DNA of 64,000 bases. It comes from an uncultured Christensenella sp. (GTDB lineage Bacteria > Bacillota > Clostridia > Christensenellales > Borkfalkiaceae). Under the pieces are notes generated by a model. The model saw only the letters and a program-made list of their open reading frames with translations, was not told the origin of the DNA and did no database searches. The stretch is from assembly GCA_910578145.1 (NCBI GenBank), contig CAJTPJ010000003.1:62001-126000 (forward strand), read 5' to 3'. The position numbers were made by a program, and so were the translations under genes. Shown in pieces: positions 25,206-33,992 of the stretch. The first letter of the stretch is position 1; each line of letters begins with the position of its first letter.

Positions 25206-26453
25206 TTATAAATTTTCCCTTGCGGTGGCAAGCATAAGTTTAATGCGGTTTTCCTGATTAACTTTGGTTGCCGAAGGGTCGTAATCAACAGCCACCACGT
25301 TTTCATCGGGATATAAGTTTTTAAGGGTGCGGATTGCGCCCTTTCCCGCGATATGGTTGGGCAGACAGCCAAAAGGCTGGGCGCAAACTATATTGGGTAC
25401 TCCCGTTTCGGCAAGCGCCGCCATTTCTGCGGGAATAAGCCAGCCTTCGCCCATTTTAACACCCTGATTTAACACCTTGTCCGCACACGCGCGCAAATGC
25501 TCGAAATCGTGCACGGGCATAAACGCGCCGTTTTCCGCAAAAACTTTAATTATTTTCTTTTGCATACGGTGCATATAGTTATACACTATTTTATATAAAA
25601 ACGCAGTGGTTTTGTTGTGCCCGTAATACTCGTAGTCGTTTACTACGTTTATAATGCAGTATAAAACGAAATCTATTAGCGCGGGAACTACGGGTTCGCA
25701 GTTTTCCGAAAGCAAAAATTTTTCAAGATTGTTGTTACCAAGCCCCGAATATTTAACGTAAATTTCGCCGACTATGCCAACTTTAACTTTCTTTTCCGCG
25801 TTACGCTCAACAGCGGCAAAAATTTCTATAATGCTTTTGGTTATTTTTTCATACTTGCGGTAACCGCCGCGGGCAAACTTGTCCACCACTAAGTTTACCG
25901 CCTTTTCACGCGCCTCGTCCGCCGCACCCGCGCAAACTTCGTAAGGTTTCGTTTGGTTGTAACACCACATAACGGCGTCGCCGTAAAAAATAGAATATAA
26001 AAGTTTTAAAAACAATGAGAGCGACATATCAAACGCGCTGTCCTTTTCCAGCCCGGAAAAGTTTAAAGAAACTACGGGCACTTTGGGAAATTCGCCCTTG
26101 ACTGCCTTTCTTACAAGCGACATATAGTTGGAGGCACGGCAACCCCCGCCCGTCTGCGTTATCATAAGCGCGGTGCGCTCCAAATCGTACTTTCCGCTTT
26201 TAAGCGCGTCAACGTATTGCCCAACCACGCAAAGACAGGGATAACAAGTATCGTTATGAACGTGCTTTAACCCCTCGTCGATAACGGCGCGGCTGTCGTT
26301 TTTTAAAATTTCCACGTCGTAACCTTCAAGGCGCAAAATGCGTTCTATTATAAGGAAATGCCACGGCAACATATCGGGGATTAATATTTTGTGCGTGGAT
26401 TTCATAGACTTGTCCCACTTGGGATATTCGGTTGTATAATCTTTCACACTCAT
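25206..26453 (-). CDS. 2-hydroxyacyl-CoA-dehydratase-like protein (COG3581 type)
   Basis: Iron-sulfur protein related to the HgdA/HgdB dehydratase subunits; its real substrate is unknown. Visible blocks are VHNDTCYPCLCVVGQ with candidate cluster cysteines, TQTGGGCRASNY, VGIVGEIYVKYSGLGNNNLEKFL and CAQPFGCLPNHIAGKG. In many Clostridia this region is the C-terminal third of one protein of about 1,400 residues. Here it is separate and starts inside the end of the upstream activase gene (ATGA overlap), so the two chains (976 and 415 residues) should be made in balance and work together. Confidence 0.85.
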   Translation of the reverse strand: MSVKDYTTEYPKWDKSMKSTHKILIPDMLPWHFLIIERILRLEGYDVEILKNDSRAVIDEGLKHVHNDTCYPCLCVVGQYVDALKSGKYDLERTALMITQTGGGCRASNYMSLVRKAVKGEFPKVPVVSLNFSGLEKDSAFDMSLSLFLKLLYSIFYGDAVMWCYNQTKPYEVCAGAADEAREKAVNLVVDKFARGGYRKYEKITKSIIEIFAAVERNAEKKVKVGIVGEIYVKYSGLGNNNLEKFLLSENCEPVVPALIDFVLYCIINVVNDYEYYGHNKTTAFLYKIVYNYMHRMQKKIIKVFAENGAFMPVHDFEHLRACADKVLNQGVKMGEGWLIPAEMAALAETGVPNIVCAQPFGCLPNHIAGKGAIRTLKNLYPDENVVAVDYDPSATKVNQENRIKLMLATARENL

Positions 26454-29380
26454 TTTTTAGCCGCCTCTTCGATAGCCGCAAGCATACTTCTCAAACGTAT
26501 TTTCACAACACCGAGATTATTTATTTCGTCTATCTTTATCTGTGTGTAAAGTTTGCCGTTTCTCTCTAAAATGGCGCGAACTTCGTCGGTCGTAATAGCG
26601 TCCAGCCCGCACCCGAACGAAACTAACTGTACGAGATTTACGTTTTTGCGCTTTGAAACGAAATCCGCCGCACGGTACAGCCGCGCGTGGTACGTCCATT
26701 GGTTTAAAACGTCTACTTTTACCGCCTCGCCCTTTTCAAACACGCTGTCCTCTGAAAGCACGGCAAGATTAAGCGAAGTTAAAAGTTTATTTATGCCGTG
26801 GTTTATTTCCCCGTCAAGGTGATAGGGTCTGCCCGCAAGCACTATAACTTGCTTGCCTTCAAGTTCTGCTTTCCACAAAATTTCGTCGGCTTTGGCTTTA
26901 ACGTCTTTCTGATATAGTTCAAGGCGCGCAAACCCTTCGTCAAGAGCTTTAACCACTTCGCGCTTGCCTATTTTAAAGCGTGAAAGCGCTGCGGTAAGTT
27001 TTTTTACCGTAGATTTTTTCGCGTTTAAATCGATATACGGCATTATAAATTTGTCGTCGGTCAAACGCTCGTTATTAGCTTTTAAAAGTTCGGGATAATA
27101 CGCCACCACGGGGCAGTTATAGTGATTTACCGAACAATGCTCGTCTATATTATAGCTTTCGCAGGGCATAAATATAAAGTCCACACCCTTATCAAGCAGG
27201 CTTTCGATATGACCGTGCATAAGTTTTGCGGGATAACAAGCCGTATCGCTTGCAACGGTATGCTGACCTTTAAAATACAGCTCGCGCGAGGATTTTTCGG
27301 AAAGTTCAACCTTAAACCCAAGCGTTTCAAAAAATCCTGCCCACAGCGGAAGCTGCTCGTACATACCAAGCTGCATAGGCAACCCAACCGTGCCGCGGAT
27401 ATGCGCGGTATTCGCGCCCGCGCCGTGCACGCATTCTACAAGCCGCCTTTGTTTATAATCGTAAATATCGTAATCCGCAGAAACGGGTTTAAGCCCCGCG
27501 CCGCGTTCGCACTTGTTGCCTGAAATAAACTTTCTGCCGTCGCTGAAACGGATAGAGTTTATATTACATTTTGAAGTACAGCCGCGACACAGCCCGGACT
27601 GCGAAGCGTAAGAAAAGTTTTCCAAATCCGCCGCGTCCGCCGTAGTGCTTTCGCCGCTGATATTTTCTTTTGCGTAAAGCGCCGCGCCGAAAGCGCCCAT
27701 TAAGCCGGCAATACCGGGGCGGATAACCTGTTTCCCCGTTTCCATTTCAAACGAACGAAGCACTGCGTCGTTTAAAAACGTGCCGCCTTGAACTACTATA
27801 TTGTCGCCAAGCTCGTCTGCGCTGCCCGCCCTAATTACTTTATAAATTGCGTTTTTGACTATGGACGAGGACAAGCCTGCCGATATGTCGTCCACGCTTG
27901 CGCCCTCTTTCTGCGCCTGTTTTACCGCGCTGTTCATAAACACGGTACAGCGCGAACCGAGCTCTACGGGCTTTTCGGCGTACAGCCCTTTTTCGGAAAA
28001 TTTATTTATTTCCATACCCATTGCCTTTGCAAAGGTTTGGATAAACGAGCCGCAACCCGACGAGCACGCTTCGTTAAGCATTATACTGTCTATCGTGCCG
28101 TTTTTAATTTTAAAGCACTTTATATCTTGCCCGCCGATGTCTATTATAAAGTCCACCTTGGGGTTAAAATGCAGCGCGGCTTTAAAATGCGCAACCGTTT
28201 CTACTATGCCGAAATCGCACTTTATCGCGCTTTTTATCAAATCCTCGCCGTAGCCCGTAACGGCGCTTCCCTTTATCTTTATCCTGCCGCCGCCCAGCGC
28301 GTACAATTCTTTCAACTTTGAAACCACTATATCCAGCGGTTGCCCGTTGTTAGGCTGATAGTGCGACCACAAAATATCGCAGTCGGGCGTTATAAGCATA
28401 AGTTTGGTGGTTGTGGAACCGCTGTCTATACCAAGATAACAGTCGCCCGAATACGTGACGATATCGCGGAATTTAAGGTCGGTTGCGCGGTGTCTTTTTA
28501 CAAACTCAGCGTACTCTTCCTTGCTTTCAAAAAGGCGTTTGCCCGTAACTATTTCGTTGCTTTCCTTAACGCTTTCAAGTTTGCGTATTACGTCGTTTAT
28601 ACTCTCCGCTTGCACGGCTACTGAATGATAAGCCGCGCCTATCGCCATAAAGCAGGGGGCGTTATCGGGAAAAACCGCGTTATCTTCGGTTAAATTCAAG
28701 GTTGTTACAAAGGCTTTTCTAAGCGCTTTTAAAAAGTATAAAGGTCCGCCCAAAAACAACACTTTACCTTTAATTCTACGCCCCTGCGCAAGCCCGGAAA
28801 CAGTTTGGTCAACTACCGCCTGAAAAATTGAAGCTGCGATATCCGATTTTTTTGCGCCCTGGTTTAAAAGGGGCTGAACGTCTGATTTTGCAAACACGCC
28901 GCAACGCGAGGCGATGGGATAAGTTTTGTCTGCGGAAAGCGCAATTTCGTCCATTTCCTCAACGGAAACGTTTAAAAGCGTTGCCATTTGGTCGATAAAC
29001 GCGCCCGTACCGCCCGCGCACGAACCGTTCATACGCTGTTCCGTGCCGCCCGTTACGAAAATTATTTTCGCGTCCTCGCCGCCGAGTTCTATAGCAACGT
29101 CAGTTGACGGATATAACTTGCGTATAGCAATAAACGCAGCCTGCACTTCCTGAACGAAATTAATGCCGCTGCGCTGCGAAAGCCCCAGACCGGCGCTACC
29201 CGTTATGGAAACGCTGTATTCGCCGCCGAACTTATTTTTAATAACGTAAAGTTCGGCAAGGACGGTTTCCTTAACCTTTGCAAAGTGCCTGACGTAGGAC
29301 GAATATATCAAGTTGTTGTTTTCGTCGATTACAGCCGCTTTTACGGTTGTTGAACCGACGTCTATTCCCAAAAGTTTCAC
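26450..29380 (-). CDS. BadF/BadG-type CoA-dehydratase activase with tandem ATPase domains and DUF2229
   Basis: Predicted ATP-driven one-electron donor, homologous to HgdC. Two ASKHA ATPase domains are in tandem: the first opens LLGIDVGSTTVKAAV and has GSCAGGTGAFID, the second opens YLGIDSGSTTTKLML with ACSSGCGSFIQ. These Cys-containing loops would hold the bridging [4Fe-4S] cluster. Around residues 590-630 a CRGCTSKCN motif may hold another cluster. The remaining part is DUF2229 with SDTACYPAKLMHGHIESLLDKG and an FMPCESYN motif. Start codon is GTG with a weak GGAAG site. The promoter is close upstream. Its partner overlaps by four bases. Confidence 0.9.
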   Translation of the reverse strand: MKLLGIDVGSTTVKAAVIDENNNLIYSSYVRHFAKVKETVLAELYVIKNKFGGEYSVSITGSAGLGLSQRSGINFVQEVQAAFIAIRKLYPSTDVAIELGGEDAKIIFVTGGTEQRMNGSCAGGTGAFIDQMATLLNVSVEEMDEIALSADKTYPIASRCGVFAKSDVQPLLNQGAKKSDIAASIFQAVVDQTVSGLAQGRRIKGKVLFLGGPLYFLKALRKAFVTTLNLTEDNAVFPDNAPCFMAIGAAYHSVAVQAESINDVIRKLESVKESNEIVTGKRLFESKEEYAEFVKRHRATDLKFRDIVTYSGDCYLGIDSGSTTTKLMLITPDCDILWSHYQPNNGQPLDIVVSKLKELYALGGGRIKIKGSAVTGYGEDLIKSAIKCDFGIVETVAHFKAALHFNPKVDFIIDIGGQDIKCFKIKNGTIDSIMLNEACSSGCGSFIQTFAKAMGMEINKFSEKGLYAEKPVELGSRCTVFMNSAVKQAQKEGASVDDISAGLSSSIVKNAIYKVIRAGSADELGDNIVVQGGTFLNDAVLRSFEMETGKQVIRPGIAGLMGAFGAALYAKENISGESTTADAADLENFSYASQSGLCRGCTSKCNINSIRFSDGRKFISGNKCERGAGLKPVSADYDIYDYKQRRLVECVHGAGANTAHIRGTVGLPMQLGMYEQLPLWAGFFETLGFKVELSEKSSRELYFKGQHTVASDTACYPAKLMHGHIESLLDKGVDFIFMPCESYNIDEHCSVNHYNCPVVAYYPELLKANNERLTDDKFIMPYIDLNAKKSTVKKLTAALSRFKIGKREVVKALDEGFARLELYQKDVKAKADEILWKAELEGKQVIVLAGRPYHLDGEINHGINKLLTSLNLAVLSEDSVFEKGEAVKVDVLNQWTYHARLYRAADFVSKRKNVNLVQLVSFGCGLDAITTDEVRAILERNGKLYTQIKIDEINNLGVVKIRLRSMLAAIEEAAKK

Positions 29381-29411
29381 TTTTTTCTTCCGAAAGTTTA
29401 TTTACAAAAAA

Positions 29412-29441
29412 ATTATATCACATTAATATATAATTTTTCAA
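29412..29441 (-). promoter_or_regulatory. Promoter of the activase operon
   Basis: On the minus strand TTGAAA (29436-29441) and TGATATAAT (TATAAT at 29412-29417) have an 18-base spacer. Predicted start is about 25 bases before the GTG. Confidence 0.65.
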
Positions 29442-29481
29442 ATTATAAAGCATACATTTTTTGTTAAAAAATTATGAAATT

Positions 29482-29733
29482 TTAGTGGTAATTGCTATAT
29501 TTTTCCTTAGTAGCCATACCTCCGCGGATATGCCGCTCGGACAAATTTTTATCAAGCACACCGCGCACTTTTTCAAAAAGTTCTTTATCCGCAGTTTTCA
29601 ACCGCTCCGTTACGTCCTTATGTACGGTAGATTTGCTAATGGAAAAGTGCACGGCGGCGGCGCGGACTGTACAGCCTTCCGCCACGATGTACTCGCCCTC
29701 TTTTATAACTCTTTCCTCAATATAATCAAACAT
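29482..29733 (-). CDS. spoIIID: Sporulation transcription factor SpoIIID
   Basis: A small DNA-binding regulator of the mother-cell sporulation programme. The helix-turn-helix TVRAAAVHFSISKSTVHKDVTERL is nearly a family signature, followed by the basic C-terminal RHIRGGMATKEKY that contacts the minor groove. The frame is open to 29772, but the ATG at 29733 has a strong SD (AAGGGAG) and gives 83 residues, as in known SpoIIID proteins, starting MFDYIEERVI. It follows the GH3 operon on the same strand, separated by a terminator, and is probably sigma-E controlled, though I could not fix a promoter. Confidence 0.95.
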   Translation of the reverse strand: MFDYIEERVIKEGEYIVAEGCTVRAAAVHFSISKSTVHKDVTERLKTADKELFEKVRGVLDKNLSERHIRGGMATKEKYSNYH

Positions 29734-29792
29734 AATATTCTCCCTTAAATTCATTACTATAAATTTATTCAAAATTATGTCGATATATGACG

Positions 29793-29827
29793 AAAAAACG
29801 GAGCCCGCATTTCGCAGACCCCGTTTT
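29793..29827 (-). terminator. Terminator of the GH3 operon
   Basis: On the minus strand AAAACGG pairs with CCGTTTT around a partly paired loop; a run of six T follows. Confidence 0.75.
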
Positions 29828-29841
29828 ACGGAGGAAGAAAA

Positions 29842-32763
29842 TTATTCTGTTTGTATGCCGTTATCGCTTTGCGCCGCAGATTGCAATGCTACCCGCTTTT
29901 TTACGCCTAAAATTACGAATACGCCCCATACTGCAAGCCCCACGCCCACAGCAACCATTACTACTATACCCGTGATAAGCCACGCGGGAAGCAGGTAGTA
30001 CAATGCTTTAGCGTTCATTGAGTTACTAAGCGAAACGGTGTATAAAATATTTTTAGACGCGTTGCGCAAAACGGTTACGTCCGCTTTAGAGTTTGCGTCA
30101 ACGTTAGTCCACCTTCTGTCTGCAACGGTGGCAAGGTTTAAATCGCCGCCGGCGTAAATCATTTGCTTGGGATTCATATACGAGTTGGTGTTAAAGTCGC
30201 AAATTACGGTGCCGTTAAACCCCCACTCGTCCCTAAGCACGGTAGTAAGCAACCTGTAATCGCCGCCCGTCCACGTTCCGCCAAGGCGGTTGAACGACGA
30301 CATTACGCCCGTAGCCTTGCCGTCTTTTACGGCGATTTCAAAAGGTTTTAAATAAATTTCCCGTAATGTTTGTTCGTCAAGCCAAGTACAAAGACCGGTA
30401 AGCGAACGGTGCGTTTCCTGGTCGTTTGCTACGAAATGCTTCATATAACAGTACACGCCCTTAGAAGCGGCGCCCTTTATTTCCGCAGCCGCCATTGCGC
30501 CCGAAATAAAGCTGTCCTCTGAAAAATACTCGAAATTTCTGCCGCCGAAAGCCGTTCTGTGGATATTTACACCGGGAGCGTACCAGCCAGAATAAGGCGT
30601 TCCGTCGCCCTTAGCGTTGCCCCATAAACCTTCTTCGCCAACGCTTTGACCGAGTTTATAAATAAGCTCCACGTTCCAGGTTGAAGCCATAACCACCTCG
30701 GAAGCGTACGCGCAGGTTTTGTAAATAGTGTCCTCTCCCATAAAAATCGTAAAGCCGGCAGGCCCGTCCGCGTCGGTGGTTCTGTTCTTTTCAATCTTGC
30801 TTATGGGCTGGGTGGTGAATGCGCCGCGTCCGACAAGGTCTACCATATCCGCCACGGTAAGGCTATCCAATATGGCGTTCCAGCGTTTATCGTTATATCC
30901 CTCGTAATCTTCGGCGTACACCAAATCGAACATTGTAACGGTAACGGGCGCGCCCGTAACGGGCATTTCGTCGTACGAGTTGGGGTTGTTGTGCGTAGTG
31001 CCGCTGATAGTTTTTATAAACTCCGCGGTTTTGTTTCTTACTTCGGCAGTGGGTTTCTGCGGCCAGCTTCCCTCCCAATCCGAACGCGACAAAACGCTTT
31101 CAAGCTCGTCTGCAATTCCGCCGTTTTTATCGGTTTTATCAAAAACGTTTGTAACGGGCGTTTCGGTTACGGGGTCTACGTCAAATTTATAATCTTCCGC
31201 AAGGTTTAACTTAAACGTATCTATAGCTTCGTGTGCGTTTTCGCCAAGCGTAAACACGTAGTCGCCGTGTTCTAGAATATATCCTTTATACCCGTCGTTC
31301 GTTTTGCCGAGATGGTCGTACGAAGCAAACGAGTACGGGTCTATTTCTATAGTAACTTCAGCCGATTTACCCGCGTTAAGCCGTTCGGTTTTTGCAAACC
31401 CGCACAATACTTTGTGCGACTTTTCTATACCGCCGTGATAAGGCGCGGTAACGTAAACCTGCACAACCTCTTTACCTGCAATTTTTTCCTTGGAAACGTT
31501 GGTAACTTCAACTTTCAGTTCAATTTTTTTAGAAGGGTCAAGCGTTACGCCCAACTTTTCTTTGTCAACTATTTTAGAGCTGAATTCGGCGTAAGAAAGC
31601 CCGTAGCCAAAGGGATATACCACGTTTTCCCTATACCACTCTTCGCCGTTGCCACCCACGAAATCGGTGGACGCGCCGCGCGTTTCATAGTAGCGGTAGC
31701 CGACGTAAATGCCCTCTTCGTAGCTTACGAAATAACCTTCGGGATAATACTCTTCTTCGGTTTTGTCGTAAACCATATACGCGTCGCCGTTAGCCTCGCC
31801 GTTGGTTCCAAAGTTTACAACCGCGGGAGCGGAAAGCAAATCCGCCGCCCAAGTATCCACCGTTCTGCCCGACGGGGTAACTTCACCCGTAAGCAACCTG
31901 CCCAGCGCGTTTATGCCCGAGTTGCCGGGCGCGCCTATCCACATACACGCGTCTATATTTCCGTAAACGCCGCTTTCAACCCAGCCGAGTTCCATAACCG
32001 CCGCCGAGTTTATGAGTATTATCACCTTATCGAAACCGGCGCTTGTTACGTTTCTTATAAGCTCGGCTTCGTTGGGGTCCAATTCGAGATAGTGCCGTTT
32101 TGCGTCGTCGGCGGACTGTCTGGGCAAATCAAACCCCTCGCCGCCTATTCTGGAAAGCACCACCAACGCCGCGTCGCCGTATTGCCCGTAACTGTTTTTA
32201 ACCGTTGCGTCGTAAGAGGAATACGGGGTTTCGCCCGTGATTATTTCCACGTCCGCACCCGAATCAAGGTCTTTGGAGTTTTCGGGGCGGGGCGCGCCGC
32301 TGCGCTTGTTGTCCTTATAAAACTTTTCCAATACGTCGTTTACTACAAATTGCTCTCTTAACGCGTCGTAAAGGTTTACTCTGCCGCTGCTGTTGCCGCC
32401 GCCCGAACCCGAACCGCCGTAAACAAGGTTAACGGAGTTTTTGCCGAAAACGCTTATACGCGCCTTTTCTTCAAGCGGCAGCGCGCCGCCCTCGTTTTTA
32501 AGCAAAACGTAGCCTTCTTCGCAAATTTCTTCGTTTACTTTGTTAGCGTTTTTAAACGCGTCGTCCTTGCTGTTGGTTTGGGCTACGAAACGGGCTTCAA
32601 GTCCCTCTTCATACACCGCTATTTCCCTGCCGAGCACGCTTTTTATAACGTCGTAAAGCGCGGTTCCCGCAACCGTTCCGATAACCACCATAAGCGCGAC
32701 TAACGCGCAGGTTACCGAAAACCATATGCGGAAAATTTTATCTTTGAAATATTTACCTATCAT
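29842..32763 (-). CDS. Membrane-anchored GH3 glycosidase with inverted domain order
   Basis: A surface glycoside hydrolase family 3 enzyme, probably a beta-glucosidase or similar. An N-terminal membrane helix (about residues 12-38) is followed first by the GH3 C-terminal-type domain (VLLKNEGGALPL, SGSGGGNSSG, GYRYYETRG). Next come an Fn3-like region and then the TIM-barrel domain, with DGPAGF, GRNFEYFSEDSF and KHFVANDQETHR. The nucleophile should be Asp at about 856 in VICDFN, where SDW is usual. This reversed order is known from some rumen clostridia. A second transmembrane helix at about 921-953 anchors the C-terminus, so both ends are held in the membrane. Last gene of the operon, 3 bases after the lipoprotein. 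SD AAAGGA. Confidence 0.9.
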   Translation of the reverse strand: MIGKYFKDKIFRIWFSVTCALVALMVVIGTVAGTALYDVIKSVLGREIAVYEEGLEARFVAQTNSKDDAFKNANKVNEEICEEGYVLLKNEGGALPLEEKARISVFGKNSVNLVYGGSGSGGGNSSGRVNLYDALREQFVVNDVLEKFYKDNKRSGAPRPENSKDLDSGADVEIITGETPYSSYDATVKNSYGQYGDAALVVLSRIGGEGFDLPRQSADDAKRHYLELDPNEAELIRNVTSAGFDKVIILINSAAVMELGWVESGVYGNIDACMWIGAPGNSGINALGRLLTGEVTPSGRTVDTWAADLLSAPAVVNFGTNGEANGDAYMVYDKTEEEYYPEGYFVSYEEGIYVGYRYYETRGASTDFVGGNGEEWYRENVVYPFGYGLSYAEFSSKIVDKEKLGVTLDPSKKIELKVEVTNVSKEKIAGKEVVQVYVTAPYHGGIEKSHKVLCGFAKTERLNAGKSAEVTIEIDPYSFASYDHLGKTNDGYKGYILEHGDYVFTLGENAHEAIDTFKLNLAEDYKFDVDPVTETPVTNVFDKTDKNGGIADELESVLSRSDWEGSWPQKPTAEVRNKTAEFIKTISGTTHNNPNSYDEMPVTGAPVTVTMFDLVYAEDYEGYNDKRWNAILDSLTVADMVDLVGRGAFTTQPISKIEKNRTTDADGPAGFTIFMGEDTIYKTCAYASEVVMASTWNVELIYKLGQSVGEEGLWGNAKGDGTPYSGWYAPGVNIHRTAFGGRNFEYFSEDSFISGAMAAAEIKGAASKGVYCYMKHFVANDQETHRSLTGLCTWLDEQTLREIYLKPFEIAVKDGKATGVMSSFNRLGGTWTGGDYRLLTTVLRDEWGFNGTVICDFNTNSYMNPKQMIYAGGDLNLATVADRRWTNVDANSKADVTVLRNASKNILYTVSLSNSMNAKALYYLLPAWLITGIVVMVAVGVGLAVWGVFVILGVKKRVALQSAAQSDNGIQTE

Positions 32764-32766
32764 CTG

Positions 32767-33906
32767 TTATTCCTTTCCGTCAAGGTTAGCGGTGCGGTCT
32801 TTCTCCCAATCGAGGGTAGCGTCCGTCGCAATTTTAATGCAGTCAATCAAAGGCGCGGTAGCCGAAGCGGTGCCGCCCATAAATTTGCTGTTGTTTACCA
32901 CGAGTCGTATGCTGTTTACTCCCTTTTTAAGGCTGAGCGACGTGGTTACGAGAAAATCCTGAAAAGCACGCTTGGGTGCGTCCATAGACGAAGGAATATT
33001 ATCTATTAAAATTGTGGGATAGTCTATTTTTTCACCGTTAACTTCTACAACGAACTCGTCGCTGGTTAAAGATATCGTTTCTAAAATTTCACCGCTCAAT
33101 CTCATAGTAAGCGTAGCGTAATCTACGTCTTTATCCGAAACTATTTCAAAAGTGGGGTCAATGCCCTTTACGTACAAATAGCTAAGATAAAAACCGTTGC
33201 TTGCACCCGAATCGCCGGGTTCCAATTTAGAAGGTCTGTTAGTGTCGGGGCGTATCATATTAACGCCGCTGGCTTCGTTGGACCAGCCTTTACCGAACAG
33301 CCTTTTAACGTTTATGTATTCGGCTTCAAATACGAAAAGAGTATCCTTTTTCCACCTTGCGTACAACTCAACGTCGCCGTTAAGTGCTTCCGTAAAATCG
33401 TACTTGTCTTCGCAAAGCTCATCGGTATACCATCCGCCGAATGTATATTCCGAATTTAACCGCACGGGATTTTCTGGTGCGGAAGCAGGCTTGCCGCCCT
33501 CGTATTTTATAACGTTAGCCTCCGGCGCGCCCTCATAATTATAATTATAGGTAATACCGTAACTTACGGTAATAGTTTCGGTTTTAGTTTTAGCGCAATT
33601 AAGGCACGTTATAACTTTTTGCGTGCCGTCCTCAGAAATAACGCCGTCATTCCAACTGTGCCCGACGGCAGGCAGGGTTACGGTTGTCTTATCCGTAATT
33701 TCGGTTTGCGCGGTTTCGTCCTGAAACCATTTGCCGCATTCGCAAGCGTAATATTCGCTGTTGCCCGTAGTTTCGCAACCGGCTTTAACTTCTTCAACTT
33801 TGTTTAAAGAATGCTTGTGGTCGTTGCACGCGCTCATAGCGAAAACGCCTGCCAACATTGATATTGTAAGGGCGGCAACGCCCATTTTTTTAATAATCGC
33901 GTTCAT
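32767..33906 (-). CDS. Lipoprotein with Cys-pair repeat, InlB-type repeat and CBM-like domain
   Basis: Predicted surface glycan-binding partner of the flanking GH3 enzymes. The signal peptide ends in lipobox MSAC (Cys at about 27). Next is a Cys-pair region with spaced CxC and CxxC (CECGKWFQD and CLNCAKTK) and a GHSW motif, a repeat common in gut clostridial surface proteins. One InlB/Listeria-Bacteroides-type repeat follows (TFGGWYTDELCEDKYDF to LYARWKK, about 155-190). The C-terminal part begins VFEAEYINVKR and ends with a LKKGVNSIRLVVNN strand, like CBM6/CBM35 modules. No catalytic residues are seen, and the sugar bound is unknown. SD AAAGGAGA. Confidence 0.8.
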   Translation of the reverse strand: MNAIIKKMGVAALTISMLAGVFAMSACNDHKHSLNKVEEVKAGCETTGNSEYYACECGKWFQDETAQTEITDKTTVTLPAVGHSWNDGVISEDGTQKVITCLNCAKTKTETITVSYGITYNYNYEGAPEANVIKYEGGKPASAPENPVRLNSEYTFGGWYTDELCEDKYDFTEALNGDVELYARWKKDTLFVFEAEYINVKRLFGKGWSNEASGVNMIRPDTNRPSKLEPGDSGASNGFYLSYLYVKGIDPTFEIVSDKDVDYATLTMRLSGEILETISLTSDEFVVEVNGEKIDYPTILIDNIPSSMDAPKRAFQDFLVTTSLSLKKGVNSIRLVVNNSKFMGGTASATAPLIDCIKIATDATLDWEKDRTANLDGKE

Positions 33907-33938
33907 AATAAATCTCCTTTACTTTTTCGACGGCGCAT

Positions 33939-33967
33939 CCCCTGCGGCGGCGTTGCCGCCGCAGGAG
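33939..33967 (-). other. Very stable intercistronic hairpin in the GH3 operon
   Basis: A perfect 11-bp stem CCTGCGGCGGC/GCCGCCGCAGG with a 3-base loop lies between the first GH3 gene and the lipoprotein gene. Arms extend outward through GACGG/CCGTC. No T run follows, so a simple terminator is unlikely; an mRNA stabiliser or partial stop is more plausible. Confidence 0.7.
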
Positions 33968-33992
33968 CTTTACCGTCTTAATTTAAGGGGGG

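Noticed and set aside
31312..32361. A long plus-strand open frame (349 codons) opposite the second GH3 gene
   Set aside because: It mirrors the codon pattern of the GH3 gene, has an Arg/Tyr/Phe-heavy composition, no SD and no family motif.
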